A DNA stretch of 64,000 bases from Nitrospira sp. bin75 (GTDB taxonomy: Bacteria > Nitrospirota > Nitrospiria > Nitrospirales > UBA8639): the NCBI GenBank assembly GCA_002238765.1, contig MPMZ01000007.1, positions 1 to 64,000 on the forward strand. The letters are read 5' to 3'. A model generated the notes under the pieces. That model saw only the letters and a list, made by a program, of their open reading frames with translations. It was not told the DNA's origin and did not search any database. The stretch's first letter is position 1; every line of letters begins with the position of its first letter. The translations under genes and the position numbers were made by a program. Positions 26,254-35,597 of the stretch are shown here, piece after piece.

Positions 26254-27816
26254 ATGCAGACCTCGGCTGTGTATGACAGTTTGCATCCTCTCGAAATCAA
26301 CCTGCTGGCGGCTTTCAGTCAATCCGCGGACAAGCCGGTCTCCGATTCGTCCTTACAGGAAATCTCCCGATTAGAGTCGTCCCAAGTCAGCATGGCCCTG
26401 GGGTGGCTCCAAGCAAAAGAACTGGTCCGTATCCATTCCGAAGTCACCACGGCTTGGGTGGCATTGACGGAAGTCGGGCATCGTTACCTGGAAATCGGCT
26501 CTCCCCCTGAGTGGATCGTCAGGACGTGCCGGCAAGGGGCCGAGGAAGAGCGATCGTTCACCGTCAAAGAATTACAGGGCCTGAACACGTTCCCGCCCGC
26601 GGAACTCAGCCGAGCCTTTGGTCTGCTGAAGAAAGAGGGGGCCATCGCCTTGGGAGCCGGAGGCCGCATTGAAGCCACCGGGACGGCAAGTCCCACTATT
26701 GAGAAACTGCAAACGCTCTTGAACCGGATGAAAGAGAGCCCACAAGAACTTCTCTCGTTTTCACCGGACCAACAAGCCCTGTTACGCCAGTACGCGGTCA
26801 AAAGGGGAAGCGCCCAGGAGCCGTTTCGTATCGATGACCGGGTTCAACGCGAGTACACCCCGACCAAAACCGGAAAGGCGTTGGCGAAACGCTGTCATGC
26901 CGGGGCCGTGGAAGAAGTCTCCCAACTGACTCCTGAAATGCTCAAGGACGGCTCATGGCGCAGCAAGCGTTTCCGGAAGTACACCATTTCCCTGAGACCC
27001 CCCCGGGTGGCTCCCGGACGACGGCACCCGTACAGAGAATTTCTCGACCTGGTCAAACACAAATTGGTCGCCATGGGATTTCAGGAAATGCGAGGCCCCC
27101 TGGTCGAGACCGAATTTTGGGATATGGATGCCCTGTATATGCCCCAATTTCATCCGGCGCGGGCCATCCACGACGTCTACTTCGTGAAAACCCCGACCCA
27201 TGCGGAGACGATCGCCGAACCGTTTCTCTCTCAAGTGGCAGCCGCCCATGAGCACGGCGGGCCGACCGGTTCAAGCGGGTGGGGCTATCGTTATGACACA
27301 GAGCGGGCCCGTCGCTTGATCCTGCGAAGCCAGGGCACGGCCGTTTCGGCTCGAACCCTGGCGTCGAACCCCCTGGTACCCGGCAAATATTTTTCCATGG
27401 CCCGGTGTTTTCGCTATGACCAGGTGGACGCCACACATGCCACGGATTTCTTTCAGATCGAAGGCATCGTGCTGGGTGACGATATCAATTTTCGCACGCT
27501 GTTGGGTCTGCTCACCAGCTTTGCCAAAGAAATGGCGCAGGCTGAGGAGAGCAAATTTTTCCCGGCCTACTTTCCATTCACGGAACCGTCCGTGGAACTG
27601 CACGTCCGTCACCCGAAACTCGGCTGGATGGAATTGGGGGGCGCGGGTTTGTTTCGTCCGGAAGTCACCCAACCCCTGGGAGTGACGGTGCCGGTGATTG
27701 CATGGGGATTGGGTCTGGATCGAATGGCCATGGTGGCCCTGGGCATTCATGATATTCGCGAACTCTTTTCCGTCGACCTGGAAAAAATTCGCACCTTGCG
27801 CGGGCGGTTTGCGTAG
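26254..27816 (+). CDS. pheS: Phenylalanyl-tRNA synthetase alpha subunit, archaeal/eukaryotic-type
   Basis: A 520-residue protein, far longer than the ~340-residue standard bacterial PheS. Residues 1-200 form winged-helix-like modules (ISRLESSQVSMALGWLQAKELVRI) as in archaeal and cytosolic eukaryotic alpha subunits. The class II core follows: MRGPLVETEFWDMDALYMPQ, motif 2 FSMARCFRYDQVDATH and motif 3 GLGLDRMAMVALGI. The start ATG lies 4 bases after rpe. With the short pheT this points to acquisition of a non-bacterial-type PheRS. Confidence 0.92.
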   Translation: MQTSAVYDSLHPLEINLLAAFSQSADKPVSDSSLQEISRLESSQVSMALGWLQAKELVRIHSEVTTAWVALTEVGHRYLEIGSPPEWIVRTCRQGAEEERSFTVKELQGLNTFPPAELSRAFGLLKKEGAIALGAGGRIEATGTASPTIEKLQTLLNRMKESPQELLSFSPDQQALLRQYAVKRGSAQEPFRIDDRVQREYTPTKTGKALAKRCHAGAVEEVSQLTPEMLKDGSWRSKRFRKYTISLRPPRVAPGRRHPYREFLDLVKHKLVAMGFQEMRGPLVETEFWDMDALYMPQFHPARAIHDVYFVKTPTHAETIAEPFLSQVAAAHEHGGPTGSSGWGYRYDTERARRLILRSQGTAVSARTLASNPLVPGKYFSMARCFRYDQVDATHATDFFQIEGIVLGDDINFRTLLGLLTSFAKEMAQAEESKFFPAYFPFTEPSVELHVRHPKLGWMELGGAGLFRPEVTQPLGVTVPVIAWGLGLDRMAMVALGIHDIRELFSVDLEKIRTLRGRFA

Positions 27817-27891
27817 AACATTGCTGATCGTGGATTGCTGATTTCTGATTTTCAAATCCACAATCCGCAATCCACAATTGAAAATACCCTT
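27817..27891. repeat. Short intergenic repeat before pheT
   Basis: TGGATTGCTGATTTCTGATT followed by CAAATCCACAATCCGCAATC is the same kind of low-complexity, imperfectly inverted sequence as at 21461-21600. It separates pheS from pheT by 75 bases and may fold in the mRNA. Confidence 0.45.
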
Positions 27892-29589
27892 ATGCCTACC
27901 ATTTCCTTTTTTCAGAAAGATTTCGAAGGGCTTCTCGGCCGATCCGCTCCACTCGAGCAACTGGAGTCGTGGTTGCCGTTGGTCAAAGGAGAATTAAAGG
28001 ATTATACCCGGGCCACCGGCGAGGTCCGGCTGGAACTTCAGGACAGCAACCGGCCGGATCTGTGGAGCGTGGAAGGGATCGCCCGGCAGATTCGGATCAA
28101 GTTAGAAGGGTCGCCGCCTGCCTATCCGTTTCTTCAAACCAGGACCAAGCCCAAACGGAGCATTCTGGTAGCCGAGGGACTCGAACGGGTTCGACCGTAC
28201 GTGGCGGCCTGTACGGCCACGGGGCACACCGTCACCGAGGAAAGCCTGACGCAACTCATTCAGGCACAGGAGAAGCTGGCCGACCTGTACGGCCATAAAC
28301 GAAAAACCGTGTCGGTGGGACTCTATCGCCTTTCCCAAATCCAGTTCCCCGTGACCTATGGCTTGGTGAAACCCACTGAAGCCCGGTTCACGCCCCTTGG
28401 ACTTTCCGAAAAACTGACCCTTCAGGAGATCCTGACGGTGCATCCCAAAGGCATCGAGTACGGCTTCATTCTCGCCGACCAGCCCCTGCTGCCCCTACTG
28501 TGGGATACGGAAGGCCGGATTTTATCCTTTCCGCCTATCATCAACAGTCAGGACATCGGGCAGGTGCATGCCGGCGATTCAGACCTGTTGGTCGAAGTCA
28601 CGGGCACGGATATGAGAATGGTTCTCCTGACCCTCAACGTCTTTGCCACGAATCTGGCCGACCGGGGAGCTGTCATTGACCCGATCGACATTCAGTATCC
28701 GTATGACACGGAGTGGGGAAAGTCGATCAGAACTCCCTGCGACATCAGTGAGGTGCAGAAAATTCCGCTGAAAGCCATTGACTCCGCACTCGGACTCCCT
28801 TTCGACGCCGAACTCGTGCAACAAACCTTGCGGGCCTATGGGTATGAAGTCAAAGCGAGCCGCCATATACTCGCGGTGCGGTTGCCGCACTATCGAAGCG
28901 ATCTCATGCATCCGGTGGACGTGGCGGAAGACGTGGCGATCAGTCGCGGGTATGACTCGTTTGTCCCGGTGATGCCGGCCCAATTCACCGTGGGCTCGCT
29001 CTCGTCTCTGGAAATGATGTCCGATTATATCCGCGATCACATGATCGGGCAGGGGTTCCAGGAAATCTTTTCCAATATTCTGCTGTCCCATGAAGAGCTT
29101 GTCGAGCGGATGCGACTGCCCGCCGGCGATCACGTCGTGGAAGTGGACAACGTCATGTCGCAGAGCTTCTCCTGTCTCCGATCCTGGATCCTGCCTTCCC
29201 TGTTGCGCGTGGAGACGGCCTCGCCTCGCGCGTTCTACCCTCACCGGCTTTTTGAAATCGGTGAAGTCGCGATTCCCGATTCGACCCATGAACTCGGGTC
29301 GCGGACCATGGTTCAACTGGGAGTCGTCATTGCCCATCCCCATGCGAATTTTTCCGAAGTGCACACCTGCCTGGACGTGCTGATGTTTTATCTGGTGAAG
29401 GACTATGAACTCGAGCCCCTGAGTCATGGATCCTTCCTGGACGGCCGAGCTGGAACCATCCTCTCTCAGGGACAATCCGTCGGGTTGATCGGCGAACTCC
29501 ATCCCGAAGTCCTGGAGAACTGGGGCATCTCCGTGCCCATCTCCGTGTTCGAACTCGACGTGGACTGGCTGTGTAGCGAGAGTTCGTAA
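27892..29589 (+). CDS. pheT: Phenylalanyl-tRNA synthetase beta subunit, archaeal-type
   Basis: A 565-residue protein. Standard bacterial PheT is ~800 residues with an N-terminal tRNA-binding OB domain; this one starts directly with the short archaeal-type N-terminus (LPLVKGELKD, then LELQDSNRPDLWSVEGIARQIR). It continues through B3/B4 editing-like sequence and a B5 region (FDAELVQQTLRAYGYEV) to a class II-like C-terminal core ending HPEVLENWGISVPISVFELD. It pairs with the archaeal-type alpha subunit upstream. Confidence 0.92.
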   Translation: MPTISFFQKDFEGLLGRSAPLEQLESWLPLVKGELKDYTRATGEVRLELQDSNRPDLWSVEGIARQIRIKLEGSPPAYPFLQTRTKPKRSILVAEGLERVRPYVAACTATGHTVTEESLTQLIQAQEKLADLYGHKRKTVSVGLYRLSQIQFPVTYGLVKPTEARFTPLGLSEKLTLQEILTVHPKGIEYGFILADQPLLPLLWDTEGRILSFPPIINSQDIGQVHAGDSDLLVEVTGTDMRMVLLTLNVFATNLADRGAVIDPIDIQYPYDTEWGKSIRTPCDISEVQKIPLKAIDSALGLPFDAELVQQTLRAYGYEVKASRHILAVRLPHYRSDLMHPVDVAEDVAISRGYDSFVPVMPAQFTVGSLSSLEMMSDYIRDHMIGQGFQEIFSNILLSHEELVERMRLPAGDHVVEVDNVMSQSFSCLRSWILPSLLRVETASPRAFYPHRLFEIGEVAIPDSTHELGSRTMVQLGVVIAHPHANFSEVHTCLDVLMFYLVKDYELEPLSHGSFLDGRAGTILSQGQSVGLIGELHPEVLENWGISVPISVFELDVDWLCSESS

Positions 29590-29906
29590 GCGGCAAAGAA
29601 TTTGGGGAGATTGGCAGCGGTTTTAACTTAGCGATGGGGGGCCGCAGGCCTTCGGCCTCACCAATGCGCTGTGGACGCTGATTCGCGCTGAGCAGGATCG
29701 TGCCCTCGTCCTTCTGTCTCTTGCCAACGCGCTTTCCTCTCTGTACCCTCGCAGTAACTGGGGAAAACGACTTCTAAGCGCCATGCTCTTGCCGGTTTTC
29801 AAATGAAGCCTGGAGACCGCTAAGGTTCGCTGTACGCCTATCGGTCTCAGAGTCGTGCGATTTCTCATCGACCAATGTGCTAGGCACCATCCAGGGAGAA
29901 CATTCC
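29590..29906 (+). other. Gap with a possible gene remnant
   Basis: No complete gene is seen. The plus-strand frame 29627-29806 reads 59 codons without a start (GLTNALWTLIRAEQDRALVL, then LANALSSLYPRSNWGKRLLS, ending PVFK). It has the look of the C-terminal end of a degraded protein, perhaps left from island remodelling. The promoter of the ATPase gene should lie in the final 80 bases. Confidence 0.3.
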
Positions 29907-31019
29907 ATGAGTAATACTGCCCTCATAGATCATGTCCGCATTAAAGGTTTCCGGTCGTTGGCGGACGTCGAGCTTTCGGGAATTCCCAAGGCGACAGCTC
30001 TTATTGGTGCCAACGGCTCGGGTAAATCTAACTTTATTCGCTTTTTCGATATGTTGAGTTGGATGCTCGGATCCCGGCAACTCGCCGAATTCGTCGAAAG
30101 GCAGGGAGGGGCCGATGATCAGTTGTTTGGCGGTAACAGGCGTACCTCACGCATAGAGGCCGAGGTCAGATTGAGAACCGAAGCAGGCTGCAACGACTAT
30201 AGGTTCACGCTTGCCCACGCACATCCCGATCGTTTCATATTCACTGATGAGGAGTTCCGCTTCAGCCGCAAGGAGTTTAGTACCGAGAGAGACTGGTATT
30301 CTCTTGGGAGTACCCATCTGGAAGCGAAAATTGTCGAAGAGGCGCAAGCCAACACCACCGCTAGGGTCATTGTGAACCTGCTCCGCAATTGCGCTGTTTA
30401 TCAGTTTCACGATACATCCGACGAATCAGATTTCAAAAAAACACAGGACGCTGAAAACAACAATTACCTTCGCCGTCACGGGAGCAATATAGCTGCCGTG
30501 TTGCTCCGGTTGCAGCGGGAAGACATCAAGCGATATGAGCTGATCTGTCAGCACATCAGCCGCATCTTGCCGGTGTTTGAACGTTTTCAACTCGAGGAGA
30601 GCTACAGAAAGGTATCGCTGAGGTGGAAAGCCAAGGGAACCGACAAAACCTTTGGCGCGCACCTCACGTCCGACGGCTCGTTGCGTTTCTTCGCTCTGGT
30701 GACGTTGCTCAATCTTCCGCCGGAAATGTTACCCGACGTACTCTTGTTGGACGAACCGGAACTAGGTCTCCATCCTGCAGCCGTGACCTTGATTGGGGGA
30801 ATGATAAAAGCCCTCGCAGAGGAAAGACAGGTTATTGTCGCAACGCAATCTCCCTTACTTGTTGACGCATTCGGTCTCGACGAGATTTTCGTGTTGGATC
30901 TGCATGACGGTCGTACTGAATTTCGCAAGCTAGCTCCTGATGACTATCGTGAATGGCTTGACGATAACTTTACACCGGGCGAGCTTTGGCAGAAAAACCT
31001 GATCGGAGGACGACCGTGA
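29907..31019 (+). CDS. AAA-family (AAA_21, SMC/OLD-like) ATPase of a two-gene defence-like module
   Basis: A 370-residue protein. Walker A is IGANGSGKSNFIRFFDML near residue 33. A long helical insert follows; then a signature-like segment LTSDGSLRFFALVTLL, Walker B LLLDEPELGLHP and a His-switch-like VATQSPLLVDAF. This is the RecF/OLD-type ABC ATPase architecture of AAA_21 proteins. GGGAGAA lies upstream of the ATG. The stop overlaps the DUF4276 start (GTGA). The pair resembles a split OLD nuclease or PARIS-like unit; a defence role is inference. Confidence 0.88.
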   Translation: MSNTALIDHVRIKGFRSLADVELSGIPKATALIGANGSGKSNFIRFFDMLSWMLGSRQLAEFVERQGGADDQLFGGNRRTSRIEAEVRLRTEAGCNDYRFTLAHAHPDRFIFTDEEFRFSRKEFSTERDWYSLGSTHLEAKIVEEAQANTTARVIVNLLRNCAVYQFHDTSDESDFKKTQDAENNNYLRRHGSNIAAVLLRLQREDIKRYELICQHISRILPVFERFQLEESYRKVSLRWKAKGTDKTFGAHLTSDGSLRFFALVTLLNLPPEMLPDVLLLDEPELGLHPAAVTLIGGMIKALAEERQVIVATQSPLLVDAFGLDEIFVLDLHDGRTEFRKLAPDDYREWLDDNFTPGELWQKNLIGGRP

Positions 31020-31654
31020 TCCGAGTCGCCATATCCGTGGAGGGGCAAACCGAAGAGGAGTTCGTCAAACAGGTTCTCACTGAGCACTTGCGAGGAAGAG
31101 GAGTCGACCTGACACCGATTCAGCTTGGCCGCGCCCGTGGACAGTCTGGCGGGGGAAATGTTTCCGTGGAACGACTGGTGGCGGAAATGGTCCGTTTACT
31201 TCGCTCCTTCGATGTCGTGACATCTCTCGTTGATTTCTATGGGTTTCGTCAAAAAAAAGATAAGACGGTCGATGAGTTGGAGGAAGACTTAACCCGGCAT
31301 ATTCGGAAGAGAATCGACCACCGTTGGCATCCAGAAAAGGCGTTCCCGTATGTCCAACGTCATGAGTTCGAAGGACTACTGTTCTCAGATGTGGACGCTT
31401 TTGCAGAGACAATCGATATGCCGAAAGAGTCCGTTGAAAGATTGCGGAAGATCCGTGCGGCGTTTGCGACACCAGAGGACATTAACGACAACCAAATCAC
31501 AGCGCCGAGCAAACGGATTAGAAAGATTATACCCCGTTACAAGAAGGTAGTTGACGGCCCTCTGCTGGCAATGAAGATGGGTTTGGATAAGATTCGCACT
31601 GAATGTCCTAGGTTCAACGTTTGGGTAACGAGCTTGGAGTCGCTCAGGAACTGA
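31016..31654 (+). CDS. DUF4276 protein, TOPRIM-like partner of the ATPase
   Basis: A 212-residue protein beginning GTG after GATCGGAGGACG. RVAISVEGQTEEEFVKQVL matches the EGxTE opening of DUF4276 and OLD-type TOPRIM domains. The acidic VDFYGF and the FEGLLFSDVDAF motif supply further metal-binding candidates. Pairing with AAA_21 ATPases is recurrent for this family. By analogy it may be the nuclease effector controlled by the ATPase; activity has not been shown by the sequence alone. Confidence 0.85.
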   Translation: MIRVAISVEGQTEEEFVKQVLTEHLRGRGVDLTPIQLGRARGQSGGGNVSVERLVAEMVRLLRSFDVVTSLVDFYGFRQKKDKTVDELEEDLTRHIRKRIDHRWHPEKAFPYVQRHEFEGLLFSDVDAFAETIDMPKESVERLRKIRAAFATPEDINDNQITAPSKRIRKIIPRYKKVVDGPLLAMKMGLDKIRTECPRFNVWVTSLESLRN

Positions 31655-31754
31655 GATTGAACTGCAGCGTAGAGAATGAGCAAGGAGGAAATGCTCAATG
31701 CTGTTTGCGCCTTGGCGGCAAGGCACGCGCCCTCGCTATACCTGAACTAAAAGC

Positions 31755-32033
31755 ATGAAAAAGAAGCCGGCAGAATCTCGATTCGCGCTTTGCATTGAAA
31801 ACAGGGATTGCGAGGATCTGGAGAAGCGGAAAATCTACCAAACTCTACCTGACGAAGAAGCGGCGCGAGAGGGGTATCTGAGAGTCGTAGATGAATCCGG
31901 GGAAGACTACTTGTATCCCGAATCATCTTTCATTGTCATCGAACCGACTTCCAAAGCACAGGAAGCGCTGGCCGAAGAGATTATGCATGACGACCGCGAG
32001 GTGATGCGAGCGCTCGCCAACCGAGACAGGTGA
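31755..32033 (+). CDS. Conserved small acidic protein
   Basis: A 92-residue protein with FALCIENRDCEDLEKRKIYQ and a VVDESGEDYLYPESSF core. I recognise this as a recurrent small bacterial protein family of unknown function, often near mobile or toxin genes. It begins 100 bases after the DUF4276 gene in the same direction and could belong to that module. Its stop codon lies in a perfect 8-bp hairpin (32030-32037/32044-32051) without a T-run. Confidence 0.65.
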   Translation: MKKKPAESRFALCIENRDCEDLEKRKIYQTLPDEEAAREGYLRVVDESGEDYLYPESSFIVIEPTSKAQEALAEEIMHDDREVMRALANRDR

Positions 32034-32086
32034 CGAGGAAGCTCTCGTCACCGCCGAGATGGGTCTAGCCCGGGTTTTTCACCGGG

Positions 32087-32440
32087 TCAGGCCGCGGATT
32101 TTGCCAGGTCCGTGAGGGATTTGAATCCTGCCGGATCGTGAATGGCCATCTCCGACAACATTTTCCGATTCAGGAGCACGTTGGCTTTGGTCAACTCATG
32201 GATAAACCGGCTGTACGATAACCCGTGCGCTTTGACCGCCGCCGAGATCCGGGCAATCCACAGTCGACGAAAATCTCTTTTGCGATGCCGGCGCCCAATG
32301 TACGCGTAGACCTGGCCTTTATCGACTGATTCCGTTGCCGTCCGAAACAGTTTGCTTTTGGCCCCATACTGCCCCTTGGCTAATTTCAGCCGTTTCTTTC
32401 TCCGGCGGCGAGTTTGCGGGCCTCCTTTGACACGTGGCAT
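32087..32440 (-). CDS. rplT: 50S ribosomal protein L20
   Basis: A 117-residue protein of the usual L20 length. The basic N-terminus MPRVKGGPQTRRRRKKRLKL continues into YAYIGRRHRKRDFRRLWIAR, the conserved 23S rRNA-binding helix. Last gene of thrS-infC-rpmI-rplT. In many bacteria pheST follows here, but not in this window; an archaeal-type pheST is ~3 kb away on the other strand. Confidence 0.98.
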   Translation of the reverse strand: MPRVKGGPQTRRRRKKRLKLAKGQYGAKSKLFRTATESVDKGQVYAYIGRRHRKRDFRRLWIARISAAVKAHGLSYSRFIHELTKANVLLNRKMLSEMAIHDPAGFKSLTDLAKSAA

Positions 32441-32577
32441 GACTTACAACCCCTTCGTTTTCAGAATAGTGAACATGTCTTCCTCTCTCAGAACTGGCTT
32501 GGCGGCCGTGTTGCCCGACCTCGTCCCGGGACATGGCGTTCGTCCGACGACACACCAAGGTCCGGGGATTCAGCACA

Positions 32578-32781
32578 TCAGGAATAGGGTAACAGTCTGG
32601 CCAGCGAGGACTGGTCCGGTTTCGCCACGACCACCGTATCGTTCAGACGACTTTTCCGTTTGGCGTTTTTCGTCGTCAGGATATGTCGCAATCCCGCCTT
32701 CCGCCTGAGAAATTTTCCGCTTCCCGTACGCTTGAACCGTTTGGCTGCTCCCGAATGACTTTTTAACTTCATGCGTGCCAT
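32578..32781 (-). CDS. rpmI: 50S ribosomal protein L35
   Basis: A 67-residue protein with the L35 pattern [26 protein letters not shown] and KAKRKSRLN-like basic stretches. It lies 12 bases downstream of infC. The 137-base gap to rplT contains no other gene; translational control by L20 is known for this operon in other bacteria. Confidence 0.97.
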   Translation of the reverse strand: MARMKLKSHSGAAKRFKRTGSGKFLRRKAGLRHILTTKNAKRKSRLNDTVVVAKPDQSSLARLLPYS

Positions 32782-32793
32782 GTACTCATCCCC

Positions 32794-33315
32794 TTAATTC
32801 TTGGGCGACACAATCATATACAGATTGCGCCCTTCCATCCTCGGCTCCATTTCGATGGTTGCCGCCTCCTTGAGCTCTTCCCGAACCTTTTCCATAGCCG
32901 ACCGACCCAGACTTTGGTTGGCCATTTCCCGGCCTCGAAACATGACCGTCACTTTGGTTTTGTTCCCTTCCGCCAAAAACTCCAGGATCTGGCGAACCTT
33001 GGTATCGAGGTCATGCTGTCCCGTTCGTGGACGAAATTTAATTTCCTTGACCTGCGTCGACTTTTGATGCTGGCGCGTTTTATGTTCTTTCTTGCTCTGT
33101 TCGTACTTGAACTTCCCGAAATCCATAATCCGGCACACCGGCGGCGTGCTGGTGGCCGCGACTTCCACCAAATCAAACCCGCCCTCATGCGCCAGTTTGA
33201 GCGCCTCGGACGTCTTGAGGATCCCCAGTTGTTCACCTTCTGATCCAATCACCCGGACTTCGGGCACCCGAATCAAGTGGTTCACACGATGTTTGGCAGT
33301 GACCGTTCTACCCAT
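32794..33315 (-). CDS. infC: Translation initiation factor IF-3
   Basis: A 173-residue protein. The N domain begins HRVNHLIRVPEVRVIGSEGEQLG and the C domain contains IKFRPRTGQHDLDTKVRQILEFL and VTVMFRGREM. It prevents premature 70S formation and checks the start codon. The start codon is ATG and overlaps the thrS stop by one base. The rare AUU start used for autoregulation in E. coli is not used here. Confidence 0.97.
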   Translation of the reverse strand: MGRTVTAKHRVNHLIRVPEVRVIGSEGEQLGILKTSEALKLAHEGGFDLVEVAATSTPPVCRIMDFGKFKYEQSKKEHKTRQHQKSTQVKEIKFRPRTGQHDLDTKVRQILEFLAEGNKTKVTVMFRGREMANQSLGRSAMEKVREELKEAATIEMEPRMEGRNLYMIVSPKN

Positions 33316-35279
33316 CAGTGAACTGACACACTGGTCTCTGGTTCTGCTGGCATGTCTTGTCGAATCAGATCAACCACCTCGGTGATGGACAACGTCCCGG
33401 CGTTCGTCCCACTGCGTTTTCGCACGGAGACCGATTGGGCCTCCCGTTCCCGGTCCCCCACGACGAGCATGTAGGGAATTTTCGCTTTTTCAGCTTCGCG
33501 GATTTTGAAGCCTACCTTTTCTTTTCGCAAGTCCATCGAGGCGCGCAGCCCGGCTTGCGCCAACCGGTCCCGGACGTGGGACGCATACTCCGCCTGTTTG
33601 TCCGTAATGGGCAGCACGATGGCCTGGACGGGAGCGAGCCACGTCGGAAACGCCCCGGCATAATGTTCAATCAGAATGCCGAAAAACCGTTCGATGGAGC
33701 CCATCAGCGCCCGGTGAATCATGATCGGTTGGTGCGCCGCGCCATCCTCCCCGATGTAGGACAACCCGAACCGTTCGGGATTATTGAAGTCGATTTGCAC
33801 CGTCGAACATTGCCATGCCCGCCCCAACGCGTCATGGATTTTCAGGTCGATTTTCGGCCCGTAAAACACCCCTTCGCCGGGATCAACCTCATAGGGGAAC
33901 CCGCTGTTTTTCAGCGCGGCTTCGAGGGCCTCCGTGGCCTGGTCCCACTTTTCCACGGCGCCGACGGCTTTTTCCGGTCGCGTGGACAGATACAACGCGA
34001 ACTCCGTAAAGCCGAAACGCCGGAGAACGAACATCGTGAAATCGAGGACCTTTCCGACTTCGGATTCGATCTGGTCCGGGCGGCAGAAGATATGCGCGTC
34101 ATCCTGTGTGAATCCCCGTACCCGCATGAGGCCATGCAGCACCCCTGACCGCTCATATCGATAGACCGTTCCCAATTCACCATAGCGAATGGGGAGTTCA
34201 CGGTAACTGCGCAAGTGAGACTTGTACACCATGATATGAAACGGGCAATTCATCGGCTTTAACTGGTACTCACCCGCCTCGACGGCCATGGGCGCGAACA
34301 TGTTCTCTTTGTAATAGTCCACGTGCCCGCTGGTCTTCCACAACTCCAACCGGGCCACGTGTGGGGAATAGACCAATTCATAACCGTGCTTCACGTGGCT
34401 GTCGCGCCAAAAATTTTCGATCAACAACCGGACCAATGCCCCCTTGGGATGCCACAGGATCAAGCCCGGCCCCGTGTCTTCGGGACTGCTGAAAAGATCC
34501 AGTTCCTTGCCGAGTTTCCGATGATCGCGGCGTTTAATTTCTTCCAGCTTTTGGAGATGGGCATCCAGTTCGGCCTGGGTGGGAAACGAGGTCCCATAAA
34601 TGCGCTGGAGCATGGGATTGCGTTCATCGCCCCGCCAATACGCGCCGGCCGCGTTCAACAACTTGAAGGCTTTCACCTGACCGGTTGCACCCACGTGCGG
34701 CCCCCGGCACAAGTCGATGAAATTGCCCTGCTGGTAGAGCGAGACGGATTCATCCTCGATCTGTTCGATTATCTCGACCTTGAAGGCTTCCCCTTTTTCC
34801 CGAAACAGGTTGATCGCCTCTTCCTTCGACATTTCCAGACGCTGAACGGGATAATTTTCTTGCATAATCTCGTGTGCCCGCGCCTCTATTTTTTCGAGAT
34901 CCTCCGGCGTGAACGGCCGTTCAAAGGAAAAGTCGTAATAAAAGCCTTCATGGATGGCCGGTCCGATCGTCAGATTGGCCGAAGGAAACACGTCTTTCAC
35001 GGCCTGGGCCATAATATGCGTGCTGCTGTGCCGATAAATTTCCTTCCCGTCATCCGATGCAAAGGTCACGGGCTCCAGCGTGGCGCTCCTGGTCAGGGGC
35101 GCACTCAAGTCACCGGATTGACCGTCAATCCTCACGGCGAACACCTCCGGCGGTAGCGGACCGGTCAACTCCGTCAACGCCTCGCGGGCCGTGACCCCGG
35201 GTTGAAAGGTTTTCGTCCCGGATCCCGGCAACGAGATTTCGATCCGTTCGCCCTGGACTTCTTCAAGAGAAACTGACAT
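33315..35279 (-). CDS. thrS: Threonyl-tRNA synthetase
   Basis: A 654-residue protein with all domains of a bacterial ThrRS: TGS-like N1, the editing domain with HSSTHIMAQAVK and the LCRGPHV Cys-His motif, class II core (motif 2 YRYERSGVLHGLMRVRGFTQDD, motif 3 HRALMGSIERFFGIL) and the C-terminal anticodon-binding domain (KIPYMLVVGDRE). The ATG at 35279 is preferred to one seven codons upstream. It begins the operon with infC, rpmI and rplT. Confidence 0.97.
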   Translation of the reverse strand: MSVSLEEVQGERIEISLPGSGTKTFQPGVTAREALTELTGPLPPEVFAVRIDGQSGDLSAPLTRSATLEPVTFASDDGKEIYRHSSTHIMAQAVKDVFPSANLTIGPAIHEGFYYDFSFERPFTPEDLEKIEARAHEIMQENYPVQRLEMSKEEAINLFREKGEAFKVEIIEQIEDESVSLYQQGNFIDLCRGPHVGATGQVKAFKLLNAAGAYWRGDERNPMLQRIYGTSFPTQAELDAHLQKLEEIKRRDHRKLGKELDLFSSPEDTGPGLILWHPKGALVRLLIENFWRDSHVKHGYELVYSPHVARLELWKTSGHVDYYKENMFAPMAVEAGEYQLKPMNCPFHIMVYKSHLRSYRELPIRYGELGTVYRYERSGVLHGLMRVRGFTQDDAHIFCRPDQIESEVGKVLDFTMFVLRRFGFTEFALYLSTRPEKAVGAVEKWDQATEALEAALKNSGFPYEVDPGEGVFYGPKIDLKIHDALGRAWQCSTVQIDFNNPERFGLSYIGEDGAAHQPIMIHRALMGSIERFFGILIEHYAGAFPTWLAPVQAIVLPITDKQAEYASHVRDRLAQAGLRASMDLRKEKVGFKIREAEKAKIPYMLVVGDREREAQSVSVRKRSGTNAGTLSITEVVDLIRQDMPAEPETSVSVH

Positions 35280-35348
35280 GCGCCTAAAATCTCCCACCAT
35301 GACCTGCTACAAACGGCCCTCACTCTGCCCTCTCGCGGAAGGAGAGGG

Positions 35349-35423
35349 TGGTAGGCGCGGGCGGTATTGAACCGCCGACCTCTACCGTGTCAAGGTAGCG
35401 CTCTCCCCCTGAGCTACGCGCCT
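35349..35423 (-). tRNA. tRNA-Val (anticodon GAC)
   Basis: Minus-strand cloverleaf with acceptor stem AGGCGCG/CGCGCCT, D-arm TAGCTCAG, anticodon stem CTACC/GGTAG enclosing TTGACAC, T-arm GGTTCAATACC and an encoded CCA. The anticodon GAC decodes valine. It lies between thrS and the restriction-modification genes. Confidence 0.95.
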
Positions 35424-35597
35424 ATCACAAACGGAGTATGCTAGAGGAGCGGCTTACATTCTGTCAAGAAATTCAGGATTGTTTAATCTCCTGCGGTGTG
35501 CCGAGGCATTGTTTGACATTCTTACGAACACTGGATACCGTTTTTTGAATCCATCCTGTCTTTCACGCAATTCCAACCCCTGCATATCCGAACGACG

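Noticed and set aside
33357-35156. Long plus-strand frames inside thrS
   Set aside because: They are antisense shadows of a complete threonyl-tRNA synthetase and lack ribosome sites.
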